Below, one piece after another: positions 9,951 to 18,699 of a stretch of 64,000 bases of DNA (the stretch's first letter is position 1; the number at the start of each line of letters is the position of its first letter). Where the stretch lies: positions 62,001-126,000 of the forward strand of contig JAJDAC010000041.1 of assembly GCA_029262065.1 (NCBI GenBank), read 5' to 3'. Source of the DNA: Candidatus Krumholzibacteriota bacterium (GTDB taxonomy: Bacteria > Krumholzibacteriota > Krumholzibacteriia > JAJRXK01). A program made the position numbers and the translations under genes. The notes below the pieces were generated by a model. That model worked only from the letters and a program-made list of their open reading frames with translations. It was not told the DNA's origin and did no database searches.

Positions 9951-11287
9951 TACAAGCTGTGTGCCTGCTGACCTGCATGCTTGGCTGCAGCGCCAGCGTA
10001 GCGTTTGCTTCTTCGTCTTCGCTCCAGCTGAAGCGCTCGGTCGATGAGTATGTGCAGCCCTATCTCGATACCGGGAACTTCAGTGGCTCCGTATTGATCG
10101 CGAAAGGCGACCAGGTACTCTTTTCGGGCGCGTACGGCCTGGCCAACTTGAATTCGGAAACCCCGAATGAACCCGACACCGCCTACTACCTGGCGTCTAC
10201 CTCTCGCATTTTCACATCGGCGGCCATTCTACTGCTGGAACAGAAGGGTCTGCTTTCGGTGGAAGATCCTCTGTCCCGACATATTCCTCGATGGCCTCGC
10301 GGCGATGAGATCACGATCCACCACCTGCTGACGCTTTCCGCCGGTTTTCCCAACATCAACTCCATGGGCGGATACGCGGCCTGGTCAAGCTCGCCGCAGA
10401 CCCCCGAGTCGCTTTGTGCGAGGTTTCGCGATCTACCCTTGGAATTTGAGCCCGGTACCAGATCGGTGCACAGCAACTCCAATTACAACGTCTTGGCTCT
10501 CCTCATCGAGAAGATCTCGGGGCAAACCTACGGCGAGTTCCTACGAAGTGAGTTCTTCGAGCCGCTGGGTATGTCGAGAACAGCACACGACGGCTCTTCC
10601 CTGGATATTCCCTATCGGGCCGACGGGTATCGACCCGTGGGACTGGCCAAACTCGAAGTACACAAGCTGGATCAATGGAGCGTGAAGACGGGGAACGGAT
10701 CCATCTACTCGACGGTCGAGGACCTCTACCGATTCGACCGAATGCTGGTGAACGACACCCTGCTAAGTGCAGCATCCACTCAGAAGCTGTTCACCGAACA
10801 CTTTCCCAGCAACGGCTATGGATGGTTTCTGGGGGATCGATCGGGAAGCAAACGGGTTTCGATCAGCGGTCGCAGCCCGGGCTTCGGCAGCTCCTGGCAG
10901 CGCCTGGTAGATCCGGACTTGACGGTGATCGTCCTGGGCAACATCTACAACGGCGTACCCTCGACCATTGCCGACGATCTGGTTTCGCTGGTATTGGGGG
11001 AGGAAATCGCACCGCCAAACCTGACGGCCCGGCCTCCCGACCCCCAACTGCTGTCGCAGGCTACTGGTGCCTACAAGTTTGGCCCGGACTTCTACCGAGC
11101 CAACGCCACCGTCGTCTTCTCCAACCAGAATGGCCACCTGTTCAATAACGACAGTTGGATGATTCCGGCCGGCGAGAGATCGTTCGTGCATCGGACCTAT
11201 TGGTCGACGATCACGTTCGCACCCGCGGAGGCGGGCAAGGCCCCCAGCGTGAAATACGATTCGTTCACCGGCCACCACGTCCGCTAG
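9914..11287 (+). CDS. Serine beta-lactamase/PBP-fold protein with altered catalytic motifs
   Basis: A 457-aa protein of the class C beta-lactamase-like family, exported, with a possible lipobox at C25 (CMLGC). The family needs SxxK, YxN and a late HxG motif. Here they read S95-T-S-R98, H186-S-N188 and SISGRSPGF, so Lys, Tyr and His are all replaced. I checked the R98 and H186 codons in the DNA (CGC at 10205, CAC at 10469). The fold is otherwise intact, with FEPGTRSVHSN and a C-terminal DUF3471-like segment. It starts at TTG 9914 with AGAAGG upstream, inside the DUF885 gene. It is probably a non-hydrolytic homologue or uses a changed mechanism. Confidence 0.8.
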   Translation: MDKRNRSRRESLIQAVCLLTCMLGCSASVAFASSSSLQLKRSVDEYVQPYLDTGNFSGSVLIAKGDQVLFSGAYGLANLNSETPNEPDTAYYLASTSRIFTSAAILLLEQKGLLSVEDPLSRHIPRWPRGDEITIHHLLTLSAGFPNINSMGGYAAWSSSPQTPESLCARFRDLPLEFEPGTRSVHSNSNYNVLALLIEKISGQTYGEFLRSEFFEPLGMSRTAHDGSSLDIPYRADGYRPVGLAKLEVHKLDQWSVKTGNGSIYSTVEDLYRFDRMLVNDTLLSAASTQKLFTEHFPSNGYGWFLGDRSGSKRVSISGRSPGFGSSWQRLVDPDLTVIVLGNIYNGVPSTIADDLVSLVLGEEIAPPNLTARPPDPQLLSQATGAYKFGPDFYRANATVVFSNQNGHLFNNDSWMIPAGERSFVHRTYWSTITFAPAEAGKAPSVKYDSFTGHHVR

Positions 11288-11334
11288 TACCTCGCGGGCT
11301 CGCCGTCGGTGCCCCAAAACCGCGCGCGATTCCC

Positions 11335-12918
11335 CTAGGGCAAAACTACCACCCGACTAGCCCCGCGACGCCCCGCCGCTTCGATGCGAACAAAGTACAC
11401 ACCCGCGGCCACGCGAGAGCCCTGGTCATCGCGTGCCGCCCAACTCACGGTGTGACGCCCCGCCTGACGAAAGCCATGGCTCAACCCGCGCACCAGCCTT
11501 CCCGACACGTCGTGAACCCTCACATCCACGTGTGACGAGAACGGTAATTCGAACGCCACCGAGGCATTCCCCGCCCGCGCGCGCAGCGGATTGGGCGCGC
11601 TGGGAAACACGCGCAGTGACACATTGCTCCCCGCTGCCGGTATGGGAGGTTCGGGGTTCGTCACTGCCAACCCGGCACAGTCTGGCCCCGCGTTGATGGC
11701 ATGGCCAACCCGCTCACCACACGCACTGTTGATGGGTAGAAGCGGTGAATCATTGCTGACTTCGACTACGCCTGGTTCGCTCGAGCAGAACTTCGGGTCG
11801 GTCGACACGTTGCCGTCTTCACCCAGGTACTCGGCCATGGACGCAGTCCAGTTGCCCCCCAGGTTGGCGTACGAGATGTTGCAACGAATATCGCGCTGGA
11901 CATCTTTTTCCAGGAAGAACGCCGGTCCGTTGCCGTTGGAAACCACCAGGTTGTGATGAAAATCCAGATCCGCGGTGCCGTCCCCGAAAGCCGGGTTCAC
12001 GGCCATGTATACCGCGGCCCCCGAACACTCATTGGCTCGGAACACGTTGTTGTGAACATCACCCGGCTTGGCATTCACCGTAATGAAGGCGCTCCCGGCC
12101 GTCTCGGCGGAGTTGTCGTAGAACAGGCTGCGCCTGAGAATGAAGTTGTTGTTGTAGCAATAGAGACCGCCGCCGAGCCCGTAGGCTCCCGTCTGCAACT
12201 GCTCCACCGCTTCATTCCCCGAGAACACACTGTCCTCCACGATGGATTGCGCATAGCTTCCCGCCAACAACATACCGGCGCCCGCCAGGGCCCGGTTGTC
12301 AACGAACCGACAGTTACGAAACGTGATACTGCTAACGCCGCCGGCCCACACGCCCCCACCGGTTTCGGCGTAGTTGTTCTCGAACACCACGTCTTCGAGA
12401 AGCGGGTAGACCAGGTGCATCGCCAACCCACCGCCTTCGGTTGGGAAAGGGCGCTGAGGAACCACCGGAGCCACCCCGTTCCGTAACGTGAAACCCCGCA
12501 GCGTGAACTCGACCGGTTCGTCGGGAACGTTGTTACCGTTGGCAAACATGACCCGGCCCTGGAACTGGGCATCGAGAATGGTTTCGGCCGAGCCCATCTC
12601 GGACTCGAATGTGACGCCTCGTGGCTGATCGACCCAGAGCACGACCATGCCGTGGTTCGTGTCGTTGCCGGGTCCCTGGTTGGCCCAGGTGTACTCGCCG
12701 GGGCCCACGCGAACGGTGTCTCCGTACTCGGCGGCATCAACCGCCTCCTGAATACGCGTGAAATCGCCGCTTCCGTCGAGTCGTACCAGCCAGGTACGTG
12801 CGGCGGCAGGGGTCGAAACCACGGTCAGGCCAAGGCCAAGAACCAGGGCGGCCATTGGGACCAGAAGCTTCGAGTCGAACTTGGGCAAAACAAGCGAGAG
12901 GGAGTAGCAAGGGGCCAC
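11335..12918 (-). CDS. Secreted right-handed parallel beta-helix protein with FlgD-like C-terminal domain
   Basis: A 527-aa protein with an N-terminal signal/anchor (LVPMAALVLGLGLTVVS). The opening motif DFTRIQEAVDAAEYGDTVRV is typical of pectin-lyase-fold secreted proteins. Beta-helix coils follow at ~60-400 with patterns such as LLEDVVFENNYAETGGGVW and SVFSGNEA. The last ~85 residues form a FlgD/type-9-sorting-like Ig domain: PNPLRA, VDVRVHDVSGRLVRGL, AAGVYFVRI. It starts at GTG 12918 with AGGAGG 5 bases upstream. Helix coils suggest polysaccharide binding or surface adhesion; no catalytic residues could be assigned. Confidence 0.8.
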   Translation of the reverse strand: MAPCYSLSLVLPKFDSKLLVPMAALVLGLGLTVVSTPAAARTWLVRLDGSGDFTRIQEAVDAAEYGDTVRVGPGEYTWANQGPGNDTNHGMVVLWVDQPRGVTFESEMGSAETILDAQFQGRVMFANGNNVPDEPVEFTLRGFTLRNGVAPVVPQRPFPTEGGGLAMHLVYPLLEDVVFENNYAETGGGVWAGGVSSITFRNCRFVDNRALAGAGMLLAGSYAQSIVEDSVFSGNEAVEQLQTGAYGLGGGLYCYNNNFILRRSLFYDNSAETAGSAFITVNAKPGDVHNNVFRANECSGAAVYMAVNPAFGDGTADLDFHHNLVVSNGNGPAFFLEKDVQRDIRCNISYANLGGNWTASMAEYLGEDGNVSTDPKFCSSEPGVVEVSNDSPLLPINSACGERVGHAINAGPDCAGLAVTNPEPPIPAAGSNVSLRVFPSAPNPLRARAGNASVAFELPFSSHVDVRVHDVSGRLVRGLSHGFRQAGRHTVSWAARDDQGSRVAAGVYFVRIEAAGRRGASRVVVLP

Positions 12919-13007
12919 ACCAGCCTCCTGTGGTCAGGGTCAGGGGATCCCGTCCAACATACGGAATCGGCGGGCTGCAGGAAATCCCGACAGACCCAGA
13001 TCGTCGC

Positions 13008-13598
13008 CTAGAACCGCCCTCGCACCGCTCCCCAGCTCTCTCGTGCAATGGCCACGGGCTTGCCCGTAACCGTCGCGGAGAAAGTACCGCTGACGAAAAC
13101 CGGCGTGCCGTCGCCGAATTCACTTCCCAGCACAACATCGTTGGCCACGAACGTCACGGTGTCGCCTTCCTGACATCCCGTTTCGGCAAAGACGATTTCG
13201 CCAGCCGAGTCGATCTCTCCGCTGGATGCCTCGTTGGGTGAGTCGAGAACGAAGAACGTGGCCCCCTTGGGATTCGGCCAGGTCCATATGTTCGGGAAGG
13301 TCAGCGGCGTGCCCGTTTCCAGATCAGCCAACACGACCTGTAGCAACCAGCCAATCGGAGCGCCTGCTTTAAAGAACACGATGTGCAGCGCGGGCGCCGA
13401 AACGTTCCCCTCATCGTACGGTGCACACCACACCCAGGCCTGGCCGCCGGGGAAATTGATAGTACTGCCGTCATCCCGCGTAAATACCAACGCGTTGGTG
13501 GCGGCCGAGGGTCGACCCACGGGAGTCGACAGGCCGGCGAGGGCGATCGATGCAGACATCGAGGCCAACAGAAAAGTCAGCGCGAAGAACCTGAGCAT
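13008..13598 (-). CDS. Small secreted protein of unknown function ending in SWGAVRGRF
   Basis: A 196-aa protein with a clear signal peptide (MLRFFALTFLLASMSASIALA). The body is beta-rich with no domain I recognise; it has two cysteines (WVWCAPYDEG and ETGCQEGD). The C-terminus ESWGAVRGRF matches the end of the otherwise unrelated secreted protein at 21303-21899. The start was set at 13598 because AGGAGG lies just upstream; the frame is open a little further. It is 89 bp upstream of the beta-helix gene on the same strand and may share its transcript. Confidence 0.75.
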   Translation of the reverse strand: MLRFFALTFLLASMSASIALAGLSTPVGRPSAATNALVFTRDDGSTINFPGGQAWVWCAPYDEGNVSAPALHIVFFKAGAPIGWLLQVVLADLETGTPLTFPNIWTWPNPKGATFFVLDSPNEASSGEIDSAGEIVFAETGCQEGDTVTFVANDVVLGSEFGDGTPVFVSGTFSATVTGKPVAIARESWGAVRGRF

Positions 13599-13884
13599 AG
13601 CCGCCTCCTGAATCCGAGAGCTTACTTGCAATCTTCATCCATGCGAGATCGAGACCATGTGTCCCTCGATGCCACAACACCTTTGCTCCCAGTACTTTCA
13701 CACAAGTCGGGGATCCGGCTGCCCGCGCTATGAGTATGCCACCAAGTACGACCATGTCACGATTCGTAACACCTTGGACGGGACCCATCACGCAATTGCC
13801 ACGATGGACCCAAGTAGGTATGGTTTCGACCATGCAAACATCCCATTGCCACAAGCAACCCGCCAGGCCCGCAAGGAAGAAACC

Positions 13885-15315
13885 GTGACAAGAATCTGGA
13901 TCACGATGGCCCTGACGCTGATCGGTGGGTCACTGGGCGCACGACAGGCGAACGCCCAACCGGCCGCGGTGCTCGACAAGGACGCCGCCACCACGGAACT
14001 CACGCAACTGAGTGACGCCCTCGAAAGCATCTCGCAATACGTTGAAAGGGCCGTCGTCCAGATCTTTGCCACAACCTATTCACCGGTGCCCAACAGCCCC
14101 ACCGGAGCTTTCTCGCAGCAACGAACCACGGGCTCGGGAGTGATTCTCGATCCCACCGGATACATCGTTACCAATGCGCACGTCGTATCTGGAGCCCGGC
14201 GCGTTCAGGTCCTACTGGCGCAGACCGACGACGCCCGACCCTCGGACTCTGTGCTTAGACCACGCGGCGAACTCGTGGGCGCCCAGGTCATTGCCAAAGA
14301 CTACGAGACCGACTTGGCGGTGCTGAAGATCCCCCGCAAGGGCCTGGAGTACCTGGAACTGGGCGACTCCGATCAACTGCGCAAAGGCGAGCTGGTGTTC
14401 GCGTTCGGCAGCCCTCTGGGTCTCGAAAACACGGTGACCATGGGAGTCGTCAGCTCGGTGGCGCGACAACTGCGCCCTGAGGACCCCATGATCTACCTAC
14501 AGACCGACGCCGCCATCAATCCCGGCAACAGTGGTGGCCCGCTCGTGAACATCGAAGGCGAGGTCGTGGGAATCAACACGTTCATCCTATCGCAGTCCGG
14601 AGGCAGCCAGGGCCTGGGCTTCGCCGCCCCCAGCAATATTGTACGCAACGTCTACCAGCAGATCCGCGAATCAGGCCGTGTGCGTCGTGGCGAAATCGGC
14701 ATGAATGCACAAACACTCAATCCCGCGCTGGCCGCCGGACTGGGCCTGTCCCGTGACTGGGGCGTTCTGGTGGGAGATGTCTATCCGCAAGGCCCGGCCG
14801 CCCGCGCCGGAATCAAGGCCGGCGATATTGTCATGTCGCTCGACGGTCGACCCATGGAGAACGGCCGACAGTTGGCGGTAAACCTATACGGCGTCAAGCC
14901 GGGCGATACCGTCAAGCTCGACGTACTGCGCGGAAAAGAGCGTATGACGAAGACGGTCGATGTCATCGAACGCCGCCCCGACCTGCAGCGGTTCGCCGAA
15001 CTTCTTTCGCCCAAGGAAAATTCTGTTCTCAAGCTGGGAATTCTGGCGCTGGACCTGGACAGCACCGTGGCCGCGATGCTGCCGAGTGTGCGCTACCAGG
15101 AAGGCGTGGTGGTGGCCGCGATCCTGCGGGAGATTACCGCCTGGAACGGTCCGCTGCTGCCCGGCGACGTGGTGTATGAGGCCAACCAACGACGGACCCG
15201 CGACATGAAAGAACTTCGCGAAGCCTTGAACCCCCTGGCACCCGGATCAAACATGGTTCTCCACGTCGAACGGCAGGGGCAGCTGATGTACCTGGCTTTC
15301 GAGGTCGAGTACTAG
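13885..15315 (+). CDS. HtrA/DegP-type periplasmic serine protease
   Basis: A 476-aa protein with a signal peptide (~24 aa, ending QANA). The trypsin-like domain has the complete triad H99 (TNAHVV), D143 (ETDLAVLKI) and S216 (NPGNSGGPL). A PDZ domain follows at ~265-355 (GVLVGDVYPQGPAARAGIKAGDIV), then a second, divergent PDZ-like region at ~380-475 (GVVVAAILREITAWNGPLLPGDVVYEANQR, quoted here as its strand order). HtrA proteins degrade or refold damaged envelope proteins. GTG 13885 was chosen because AAGGAAG lies upstream and the signal peptide starts there. Its 3' end overlaps thrC by 4 bp, convergently. Confidence 0.92.
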   Translation: MTRIWITMALTLIGGSLGARQANAQPAAVLDKDAATTELTQLSDALESISQYVERAVVQIFATTYSPVPNSPTGAFSQQRTTGSGVILDPTGYIVTNAHVVSGARRVQVLLAQTDDARPSDSVLRPRGELVGAQVIAKDYETDLAVLKIPRKGLEYLELGDSDQLRKGELVFAFGSPLGLENTVTMGVVSSVARQLRPEDPMIYLQTDAAINPGNSGGPLVNIEGEVVGINTFILSQSGGSQGLGFAAPSNIVRNVYQQIRESGRVRRGEIGMNAQTLNPALAAGLGLSRDWGVLVGDVYPQGPAARAGIKAGDIVMSLDGRPMENGRQLAVNLYGVKPGDTVKLDVLRGKERMTKTVDVIERRPDLQRFAELLSPKENSVLKLGILALDLDSTVAAMLPSVRYQEGVVVAAILREITAWNGPLLPGDVVYEANQRRTRDMKELREALNPLAPGSNMVLHVERQGQLMYLAFEVEY

Positions 15316-16607
15316 CCGGGGTCGGAAGCCAAGATTCCGAGTAGCTGGTCCAGATCGGCGGGAATACGCACCGCCCGACTCTCGCGGGCAAGACAATCGG
15401 CGAGCAACGCGGGTAACGCAAGCTCGTGCCCAACGATGGGCTCAACGTGCTCGCGAAACTTCGCCGGATGCGCGGTGGCCAGAACAACCATGGGACGATC
15501 TTTTTCTTGCGAGCTTCGTGCGCCCAGGTAGCCCACGGCCGAGTGGGGATCCAGAACGTATCCGGTGTTGGCGTAGACCTCGCCAATAACCGCACGCGTC
15601 TCGTCGTCGTTGTGCCGAGTACCGCGCATGTCGCTACGGATTGCTTGTATGTCACCATCATACATGTCGAGAATCCGGGCAAAGTTGCTGGGGTCACCCA
15701 CGTCCATCGCGTTGGAAATGGTGCGCTGCGACGGCCGAGGTGAAAATACGCCGGTTTCGAGATACTGAGGGATGACATCGTTCGCGTTCGTCGCGCTGAT
15801 GAAACCCTCGCAGGCCAAGCCCATTTTCTTCGCGATCAGTCCGGCGCAAAGGTTTCCGAAGTTTCCGCTGGGCGTGCAGAACACGGGATCGGGTAGGCCC
15901 TCGGGGAGAAGCGCGCGAGCCCAGAAATAGTAGATGGCTTGCGGCAACAACCGGCCCACGTTGATCGAGTTGGCCGAGGTCAGTCGGTAACTGCGTCGAA
16001 GGTCTTCGTTCGCAAACGCTTCTTTGATCATTCGCTGGCAATCATCAAACGTTCCCTCCACCGCCAACGCCTCGACGTTGCCGCCCAGGGTCGTGAACTG
16101 CTTCTCCTGGAGCGGGCTCACCTTTCCCCGCGGATACAGAATGACTACCCGAAGGTTCGGCAAACCGAAGAACGCGTGTGCGACGGCGCTCCCCGTGTCT
16201 CCCGAGGTAGCCACGAGGACGGTAAGGGGATTGTCGTCGTTGCGTAGGAACCACGACATCAGCCTGGACATGACGCGCGCACCGACATCCTTGAACGCGA
16301 AGGTAGGCCCATGAAATAGTTCCAGAATCCACAGGTTGTCGGCGATTGGACGCAGCGGAATCTCGAAATCCAGCGACTCCTGGGTAATGCGCGATAGTTC
16401 GTCTTCGGGAATCTCTTCCAGATAGGGCGCAAGGACTTCGGTGGCAACTTCGGGAACCGAAGCGTTCTTGAAACCGTCGCGCACGAGGTGGTCGAGAGTG
16501 GGAATGGTTTCGGGAAGGTAGAGGCCCCCGTCGGGCGCCAAACCAGCAAAGAGGGCCGCCTCGAAGCTGGTCGACGGACACGCGTTGTTCGTACTGCGAT
16601 ACCGCAT
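15312..16607 (-). CDS. thrC: Threonine synthase
   Basis: A 431-aa PLP enzyme that converts O-phosphohomoserine to threonine. It has the N-terminal signature YRSTNN, the PLP-lysine motif FHGPTFAFKDVGA with K106, and SGDTGSAV. Length matches the bacterial type I enzymes. The ATG overlaps the thrB stop (TGATG), which indicates translational coupling. It is the last gene of the thrA-asd-thrB-thrC operon. Confidence 0.96.
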   Translation of the reverse strand: MRYRSTNNACPSTSFEAALFAGLAPDGGLYLPETIPTLDHLVRDGFKNASVPEVATEVLAPYLEEIPEDELSRITQESLDFEIPLRPIADNLWILELFHGPTFAFKDVGARVMSRLMSWFLRNDDNPLTVLVATSGDTGSAVAHAFFGLPNLRVVILYPRGKVSPLQEKQFTTLGGNVEALAVEGTFDDCQRMIKEAFANEDLRRSYRLTSANSINVGRLLPQAIYYFWARALLPEGLPDPVFCTPSGNFGNLCAGLIAKKMGLACEGFISATNANDVIPQYLETGVFSPRPSQRTISNAMDVGDPSNFARILDMYDGDIQAIRSDMRGTRHNDDETRAVIGEVYANTGYVLDPHSAVGYLGARSSQEKDRPMVVLATAHPAKFREHVEPIVGHELALPALLADCLARESRAVRIPADLDQLLGILASDPG

Positions 16608-17593
16608 CAGGCTTCCGCCCCGCTAGCGGAACCGGGGTTGGCGACAATGCGGGCGCCGGCGGCACCGACCGCCGAAGTCCAGGCCTGGCCATTGGTTCCA
16701 CTTTCGACACACGCGGCCTTCATTGCCTCAGCGACCATCCCAGCCTGCAATCGATCGGGACAGAACGCGAAAATAGACGGACCCGATCCCGACAACCCAC
16801 AACCGATCGCGCCAGCTTCCAGGGCCGCCTGGCGGATGCGGGCAAAACCAGGCACGCGGGGGGTGCGTACAGGCTCGGCCACGACGTCGTTCATGGCACT
16901 CGCCAAGAGTGAGTGGTCACCCTGAATCAACCCTGCCACCAGGGCCGAAGTATTTCCCCACTGCACCACCGCATCTTCGAGCGGGATCGTGCGCGGAATG
17001 ACCGCCCGCGCCGACCGGGTATCAATTTCGAGTTCGGGGTGAAGCATGGCGCAGGCGATGTCGCCGGCGACGGGCAATGAGTCAACGCGCGCGTTGGCGC
17101 CCACACCCCGCACGAGCACGAATCCGCCGAACAGGCACGCAGCCGCGTTGTCGGCGTGGGCGAATCCCGAAGCAACCCGCTCTCCCTCGGTCACGCACCG
17201 AAGCAGATCTTCTGGTTCAAGACTCCGTTCCAGCAGTGAGTTGACTGCGACCGCCGCGGCCGCCGCGCTGGCCGCGCTTGATCCAAGTCCCGATGCCAGG
17301 GGCAGCCCCTTCGTGAGCCTCAGTTCCACGCCCAGGAGCGCATGCCCAGCCAGCCGTGCTTCGTCGAGAACGCATTGCGCCGCCACTCCGGCCGTGTTGC
17401 GCGCAGCTTCGCGAGGAAGCGCGCCACCATCACCAACAACATCACTCAACGTTACGCCGCTGGTTTCCGACCGACGCGCGGCTACACGATCGCCCGGACT
17501 GGCCAAAGCAAAACCGAAGATATCGAATCCACAGGTGACATTGGCCACCGTGGCTGGCGCGAAGGCATGGACCCATTCGGCCGGATCAGACAA
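16607..17593 (-). CDS. thrB: Homoserine kinase
   Basis: A 328-aa GHMP kinase that phosphorylates homoserine. It shows the N-terminal APATVANVTCGFDIFGFAL, the ATP-binding GHMP motif LASGLGSSAASAAAAAVAVN and the C-terminal GLSGSGPSIFAF. The frame extends further 5', but TTG 17593 has GGGAGG upstream, overlaps the asd stop by 8 bp and starts the protein where the family starts. The overlaps with asd and thrC suggest a fixed stoichiometry. Confidence 0.94.
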   Translation of the reverse strand: MSDPAEWVHAFAPATVANVTCGFDIFGFALASPGDRVAARRSETSGVTLSDVVGDGGALPREAARNTAGVAAQCVLDEARLAGHALLGVELRLTKGLPLASGLGSSAASAAAAAVAVNSLLERSLEPEDLLRCVTEGERVASGFAHADNAAACLFGGFVLVRGVGANARVDSLPVAGDIACAMLHPELEIDTRSARAVIPRTIPLEDAVVQWGNTSALVAGLIQGDHSLLASAMNDVVAEPVRTPRVPGFARIRQAALEAGAIGCGLSGSGPSIFAFCPDRLQAGMVAEAMKAACVESGTNGQAWTSAVGAAGARIVANPGSASGAEA

Positions 17594-18680
17594 TGGAACC
17601 TCCCGGAGCCTCGACGCCCTCCAGCAGTCCCTTGCGAACGGCAAGTTCGGCCACCAGCAACGCACCGCCCGCTGCGCCTCGCAGGGTGTTGTGCGAAAGC
17701 GTCACGAACTTGAAGTCGAAAAGCGAACAGGGACGTGCGCGGCCGACCGCGATCGCCATGCCGTTGCCCAGCTCACGGTGCAAACGGGGCTGCGGAGCAT
17801 TTTCTTCTTCGAGGTAGTGAATGGTGGGCTTGGGTGCCGAAGGAAGGTCCAGTCGCTGGGGTTCGCCTTCGAACTCGCGCCAGGCGCGGATCAGGTCCTG
17901 GACATCCACTTTCTGCCCCAGCTTCACGGAGACGCACTGAGTATGTCCATCGATCACGGACACGCGATTGCACTGCGTGCTGATCCTCACTCCGTGGCCG
18001 GCGATCTTTCCTCCACTCACCTGGCCCAGGATCTTCCGGGCCTCTCGTTCCATCTTCTCTTCTTCGCCACCGATGAAAGGAATCACATTGTCGATGGCCT
18101 GCATGCCGCCCACCCCGGGCAACCCCGCGCCCGACAGCGCTTGCATGGTGACCACGTTTACATCCCTTACGCCGAACGCGTCGTCCAGCGGCTTGAGCGC
18201 CAGCACCAACCCAATGGTCGAGCAGTTGGGATTCGCGAGAATGGCTCCCCGGCCAAAGTCCTGGGTCCTGGTCAGTTCGAGATGGTCGGCGTTGACCTCG
18301 GGCACGAGCAACGGAACATTCTCGTCCATGCGATGACTCTTGGCGTTTGACACCACAAGAACGCCGGCGCGCGCGAACGACTCTTCCAATGGCCCGGCCA
18401 CCGTGTCGTCCAGCGATGAGAATGCTACCCGACACTCGCCGATCGCACTGGGATCGGTGACCTCGACCATCATGGAGGCGACGCGCTCGGGTATCGGCGT
18501 GGTTTGTACCCAGTTGACGGCTTCTCTGTACGGCTTTCCGGCGGAACGTTCGGAAGCCATGAGGTGTGCGATGCGAAACCAGGGATGCGCGTCGAGCAAC
18601 GCCACGAAGCGCTGCCCCACACTCCCGGTTGCACCGAGCACCGCCACGGGGATGGATTGATTCTTTCCGTTGTCTGCCAT
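17586..18680 (-). CDS. asd: Aspartate-semialdehyde dehydrogenase, archaeal/fungal type
   Basis: A 364-aa enzyme that reduces aspartyl phosphate to the semialdehyde with NADPH. It has the N-terminal Rossmann motif GATGSVGQRF and the active cysteine C153 in ANPNCSTIGL. Sequence landmarks (SAGKPY, VVTMQALSGAG, IPFIGGEEEKM) are those of the archaeal/eukaryotic branch, not the enterobacterial Asd. It is 19 bp downstream of thrA and overlaps thrB. Confidence 0.94.
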   Translation of the reverse strand: MADNGKNQSIPVAVLGATGSVGQRFVALLDAHPWFRIAHLMASERSAGKPYREAVNWVQTTPIPERVASMMVEVTDPSAIGECRVAFSSLDDTVAGPLEESFARAGVLVVSNAKSHRMDENVPLLVPEVNADHLELTRTQDFGRGAILANPNCSTIGLVLALKPLDDAFGVRDVNVVTMQALSGAGLPGVGGMQAIDNVIPFIGGEEEKMEREARKILGQVSGGKIAGHGVRISTQCNRVSVIDGHTQCVSVKLGQKVDVQDLIRAWREFEGEPQRLDLPSAPKPTIHYLEEENAPQPRLHRELGNGMAIAVGRARPCSLFDFKFVTLSHNTLRGAAGGALLVAELAVRKGLLEGVEAPGGSIV

Positions 18681-18699
18681 TGATGACCTCTCCGTGGGC

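Noticed and set aside
17046-18350. 434-codon plus-strand frame opposite thrB and asd
   Set aside because: Spans two conserved genes in antisense and shows no homology; codon pattern follows from the real genes.
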